A stretch of DNA of 64,000 nucleotides from Proteus terrae subsp. cibarius (lineage in GTDB: Bacteria; Pseudomonadota; Gammaproteobacteria; Enterobacterales; Enterobacteriaceae): positions 1,302,001 through 1,366,000 of the forward strand of contig NZ_CP047349.1 of assembly GCF_011045835.1 (NCBI RefSeq). Direction: 5' to 3'. The notes below the pieces were generated by a model, which saw nothing but the letters and a program-made list of their open reading frames with translations, searched no databases and was not told the DNA's origin. Of this stretch, positions 62,034-64,000 are shown piece by piece (positions within the stretch are counted from its first letter, which is position 1; the number at the start of each line of letters is the position of its first letter). Made by a program: the position numbers and the translations under genes.

Positions 62034-62411
62034 ATGTCTATTGTGATTACGGTTGAGCAAGTTAATGAGCAATTAGAGGTGATGGGGTTTGAGGCAACAA
62101 GCCTTGTTATAAGCTCTGCCATATCTATTGTGGATACTATTGATACTTGCCTTGATAACGCAGGATATTCAGATGCAGTTGTTACTTTAATTAAGCTGTA
62201 TTCGGTTATCCTCATATTATCATCTGCTGATGTTAGAAAAATATCCTCAGAACACGCACCTTCTGGCGCTTCTGTTTCATATCAGTATTTTGCTGATGGT
62301 AGAAAAACATTGTTAAAAACGCTGTCTTCTCTGGACCCCTCTGGATGTACCGATAGCTTACCTATTGAACGACCTGTTGGCATTGTTCAGTTTGATGTGG
62401 TTCGAGGGTGA
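62034..62411 (+). CDS. head-tail connector-type protein
   Basis: 125 residues starting MSIVITVEQVNEQLEVMG; ATG 62034 follows GGAG. Two helical segments (VVTLIKLYSVILILSSADV) fit a gp6-like adaptor that binds the portal. Assigned mainly by position. Confidence 0.65.
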   Translation: MSIVITVEQVNEQLEVMGFEATSLVISSAISIVDTIDTCLDNAGYSDAVVTLIKLYSVILILSSADVRKISSEHAPSGASVSYQYFADGRKTLLKTLSSLDPSGCTDSLPIERPVGIVQFDVVRG

Positions 62412-62412
62412 T

Positions 62413-62754
62413 ATGGGGAAAATCCTGCGACGATTTTGCAAGGGGTGGGCAACCATTTGGAAAATTACAGGTAAAGATGGTTACGGTAAACCCATATTTT
62501 CAGAGCCAATTCACATCCGATGTGATTACGGAAGTAGTTTTAAAGATGGTAGAAAAACCATTGGCACTGAAATAATTATTAAGAATGTTATTTGGACTGA
62601 GTATAGCGAAGCAACTCAAGAAGACTATATCGCCATTGGCAAATATGAAGATAGAGATCCATTTTTGCATGGTGCTAGTAGGATTAAGTCTATCGATAGA
62701 GACCGAGATATTAATGGCGGCCTAGATGATTACACACTAACAACGGCGGTGTAA
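62413..62754 (+). CDS. head-tail joining protein candidate
   Basis: 113 residues from ATG 62413, GAGG upstream. Beta-rich (HIRCDYGSSFKDGRKT, IIIKNVIWTEY). Its place between the connector and gp10-like genes suggests a stopper or neck protein. Family not recognised. Confidence 0.6.
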   Translation: MGKILRRFCKGWATIWKITGKDGYGKPIFSEPIHIRCDYGSSFKDGRKTIGTEIIIKNVIWTEYSEATQEDYIAIGKYEDRDPFLHGASRIKSIDRDRDINGGLDDYTLTTAV

Positions 62755-62756
62755 CT

Positions 62757-63125
62757 ATGGGGGCAAAAGTAAAAGGAATAGGTAATGCGATATCTAACTT
62801 AAACTCTCTGGTTGGAAGTATAGCATCAAAAAAGATAGCTCGAGCCATGCATAGAGCGCTAGATATTGGTGGTAGGCAAGCTGCTATATACACACCCATT
62901 GACACTAAAATGCTCATTAACTCACAATTTAGAGATGTAAAAGTAAAAGGCACACTATTTACTGGTCGCGTTGGTTATTCTGCTTCATATGCTGTTTTCG
63001 TTCATGATCCTAATGTTAATCAAAGTTTCCGTAGACCTACCGCTAAGAAAGAATTCCTCCTGAAAGGATTTGAGGAAACGAAACAAATGATTGATAAGGC
63101 TGTCGCTGAGGAGTTTAAAATATGA
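62757..63125 (+). CDS. HK97 gp10-like tail-completion protein
   Basis: 122 residues with PIDTKMLINSQF and VGYSASYAVFVHD, the HK97-gp10 pattern (LRDS..., YAxxVE). Works at the head-tail junction. Overlaps the next gene by four bases. Confidence 0.85.
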   Translation: MGAKVKGIGNAISNLNSLVGSIASKKIARAMHRALDIGGRQAAIYTPIDTKMLINSQFRDVKVKGTLFTGRVGYSASYAVFVHDPNVNQSFRRPTAKKEFLLKGFEETKQMIDKAVAEEFKI

Positions 63126-63493
63126 CGACCTTTGAGAGACTGAAAAACTATTTTTCTGAATCAGGATTATCAGATGGCTTCATTCAGCAGGATTATATTT
63201 GGAATGAAAAAGAAGGTAATGATTCAGATTCATACATCGTATTTCAGCAACCCAATGGAACTGGACGTATTGATGATCTAAGTGGTAATGATTTCTTTAC
63301 CGTTTCACTCATATCTGGCAAGGCGTGGATTGAGTTTATTGTTCAGAGAGCTAACGAAATACTAGAGTATGTAAGGTGTCACTCTAGAAGCCATAACATT
63401 GGCTTTATTATCAATACATCTGGTTTTGTTAATCCAATTCAAACGACAGAAGGTAGGTTTATCATTCCGCTTTCTTTCCGTTGTACATCTTAA
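63122..63493 (+). CDS. tail terminator-like protein
   Basis: 123 residues; ATGA overlap with the gp10-like gene. Position directly before the tail tube gene and its alpha/beta pattern are those of lambda gpU-type proteins that cap the tail. Sequence family not certain. Confidence 0.65.
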   Translation: MTTFERLKNYFSESGLSDGFIQQDYIWNEKEGNDSDSYIVFQQPNGTGRIDDLSGNDFFTVSLISGKAWIEFIVQRANEILEYVRCHSRSHNIGFIINTSGFVNPIQTTEGRFIIPLSFRCTS

Positions 63494-63510
63494 ATTAAAC
63501 ACATCTCAAC

Positions 63511-63534
63511 AGGTCGCTCATGCGGCCTTTTTTA
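63511..63534 (+). terminator. terminator before tail tube gene
   Basis: AGGTCGC-TCAT-GCGGCCT stem with a T-run. Confidence 0.75.
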
Positions 63535-63557
63535 TTTGCAAATAAAGAGGTTATAAC

Positions 63558-64000
63558 ATGGCACAATGCCCTGATGATAAAGGTCTAGTGATGGGTAACG
63601 CAGGTATTCTGCGCATTGCAAAAGGCTGTCCTGACCAGGTACCAGCACAAGATCAATTCCTGCGCTTAGGCGCACTAACAAGCAAGTCATTCGATTTCGG
63701 TATGGAGACAGTGACATCTAATGCTGATGACACTAAAGGCTTAACTGAATCAATTGTTACTGGCGCTGACTTTACCATTAGTTTTGATGGTGAGTTAAAG
63801 AAAGCTGGTGTAACCGGTTCTACTTCCGCATTTGATATTGCTAAAGAAATCCTTGATGAAATCAAAGCAAGTCGCCAGCCAACATATTGGGTTCAACTTG
63901 ATATGAAAGGCGATGGTTCTGATGTTATTCAGGGCTATATGGCTTTCACATCTTGGTCAATGGAGTTTCCAACAAAAGAAATCTCCACTTACTCTGGTGA
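63558..64000 (+). CDS. major tail tube protein (partial)
   Basis: Open from ATG 63558 (AGAGG upstream) to the window end, 147 codons so far and no stop. MAQCPDDKGLVMGNAGILR..., then LGALTSKSFDFGMETVTSNADDT and YWVQLDMKGD; siphovirus tail tube subunits often show this composition and position. It indicates a long-tailed phage. Confidence 0.8.
   Translation, partial: MAQCPDDKGLVMGNAGILRIAKGCPDQVPAQDQFLRLGALTSKSFDFGMETVTSNADDTKGLTESIVTGADFTISFDGELKKAGVTGSTSAFDIAKEILDEIKASRQPTYWVQLDMKGDGSDVIQGYMAFTSWSMEFPTKEISTYSG

Overview
The window reads as Proteus (most likely P. mirabilis or a close relative; species not provable from sequence alone). Bases 1-30,213 are AT-rich enterobacterial core chromosome in the familiar pncB-pepN-pyrD-zapC-ycbX-rlmL-uup-pqiABC-rmf-fabA-lonH-matP-ompA-sulA-sxy-yccS-helD-mgsA-yccU-hspQ-acyP-tusE order. 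The E. coli neighbours yccF, yccT and rlmI are not present in this stretch. Several core regulatory sites are legible: a NadR box between pncB and pepN, FabR and FadR sites before fabA, and a LexA box before sulA.

From the tRNA-Ser(UGA) gene at 30,126-30,213 to the end of the window lies a lambdoid, siphovirus-type prophage that runs off the right edge, so attR is not visible. Order: integrase (+) at the attachment tRNA; a long leftward pL operon (about 40.0 kb down to 31.6 kb) with N, many small accessory genes, a putative nucleotide-modification gene, ERF recombinase, SSB, an MT-A70 methyltransferase and an AlpA-type regulator; the immunity region (OL/pL, cI, OR/pR, cro, nutL/nutR, pRE, cII); a rightward early operon with O (ori iterons inside the gene), a DnaB-type helicase, MazG-like, NinB, DUF1364, RusA and Q; a cargo block; a lysis cassette (pinholin-like holin, SAR-type endolysin, nested Rz/Rz1); then terminase, portal, minor head, scaffold, capsid, connector genes and the start of the tail tube gene.

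The immunity region can be read almost base by base. It has three 15-bp operators at pL and three at pR, P22-type N with matching boxA/boxB nut sites on both arms, and a CII site (TTGC-N6-TTGC) inside the 5' end of cII. In the position of lambda rexAB, downstream of cI on the same strand, sits a 541-residue SIR2-domain protein, a likely anti-phage NADase made by the lysogen. Opposite its 3' untranslated region is a promoter plus intrinsic terminator that together define a candidate antisense small RNA of about 84 nt. This SIR2/antisense-RNA pair is the best candidate here for an undescribed system.

Between Q and the lysis genes the prophage carries a stress-related cargo block: an Hsp20 chaperone, a CspA-type cold-shock protein with a cold-box leader, a YmcF-like zinc-ribbon microprotein that appears to start at ATT, a 35-residue membrane peptide, a tRNA-like element, PsiE, a DUF523/DUF1722 protein and a Blc-type lipocalin. 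Several genes shorter than 60 codons, recovered by reading the sequence directly, are listed with their ribosome-binding sites and overlaps.
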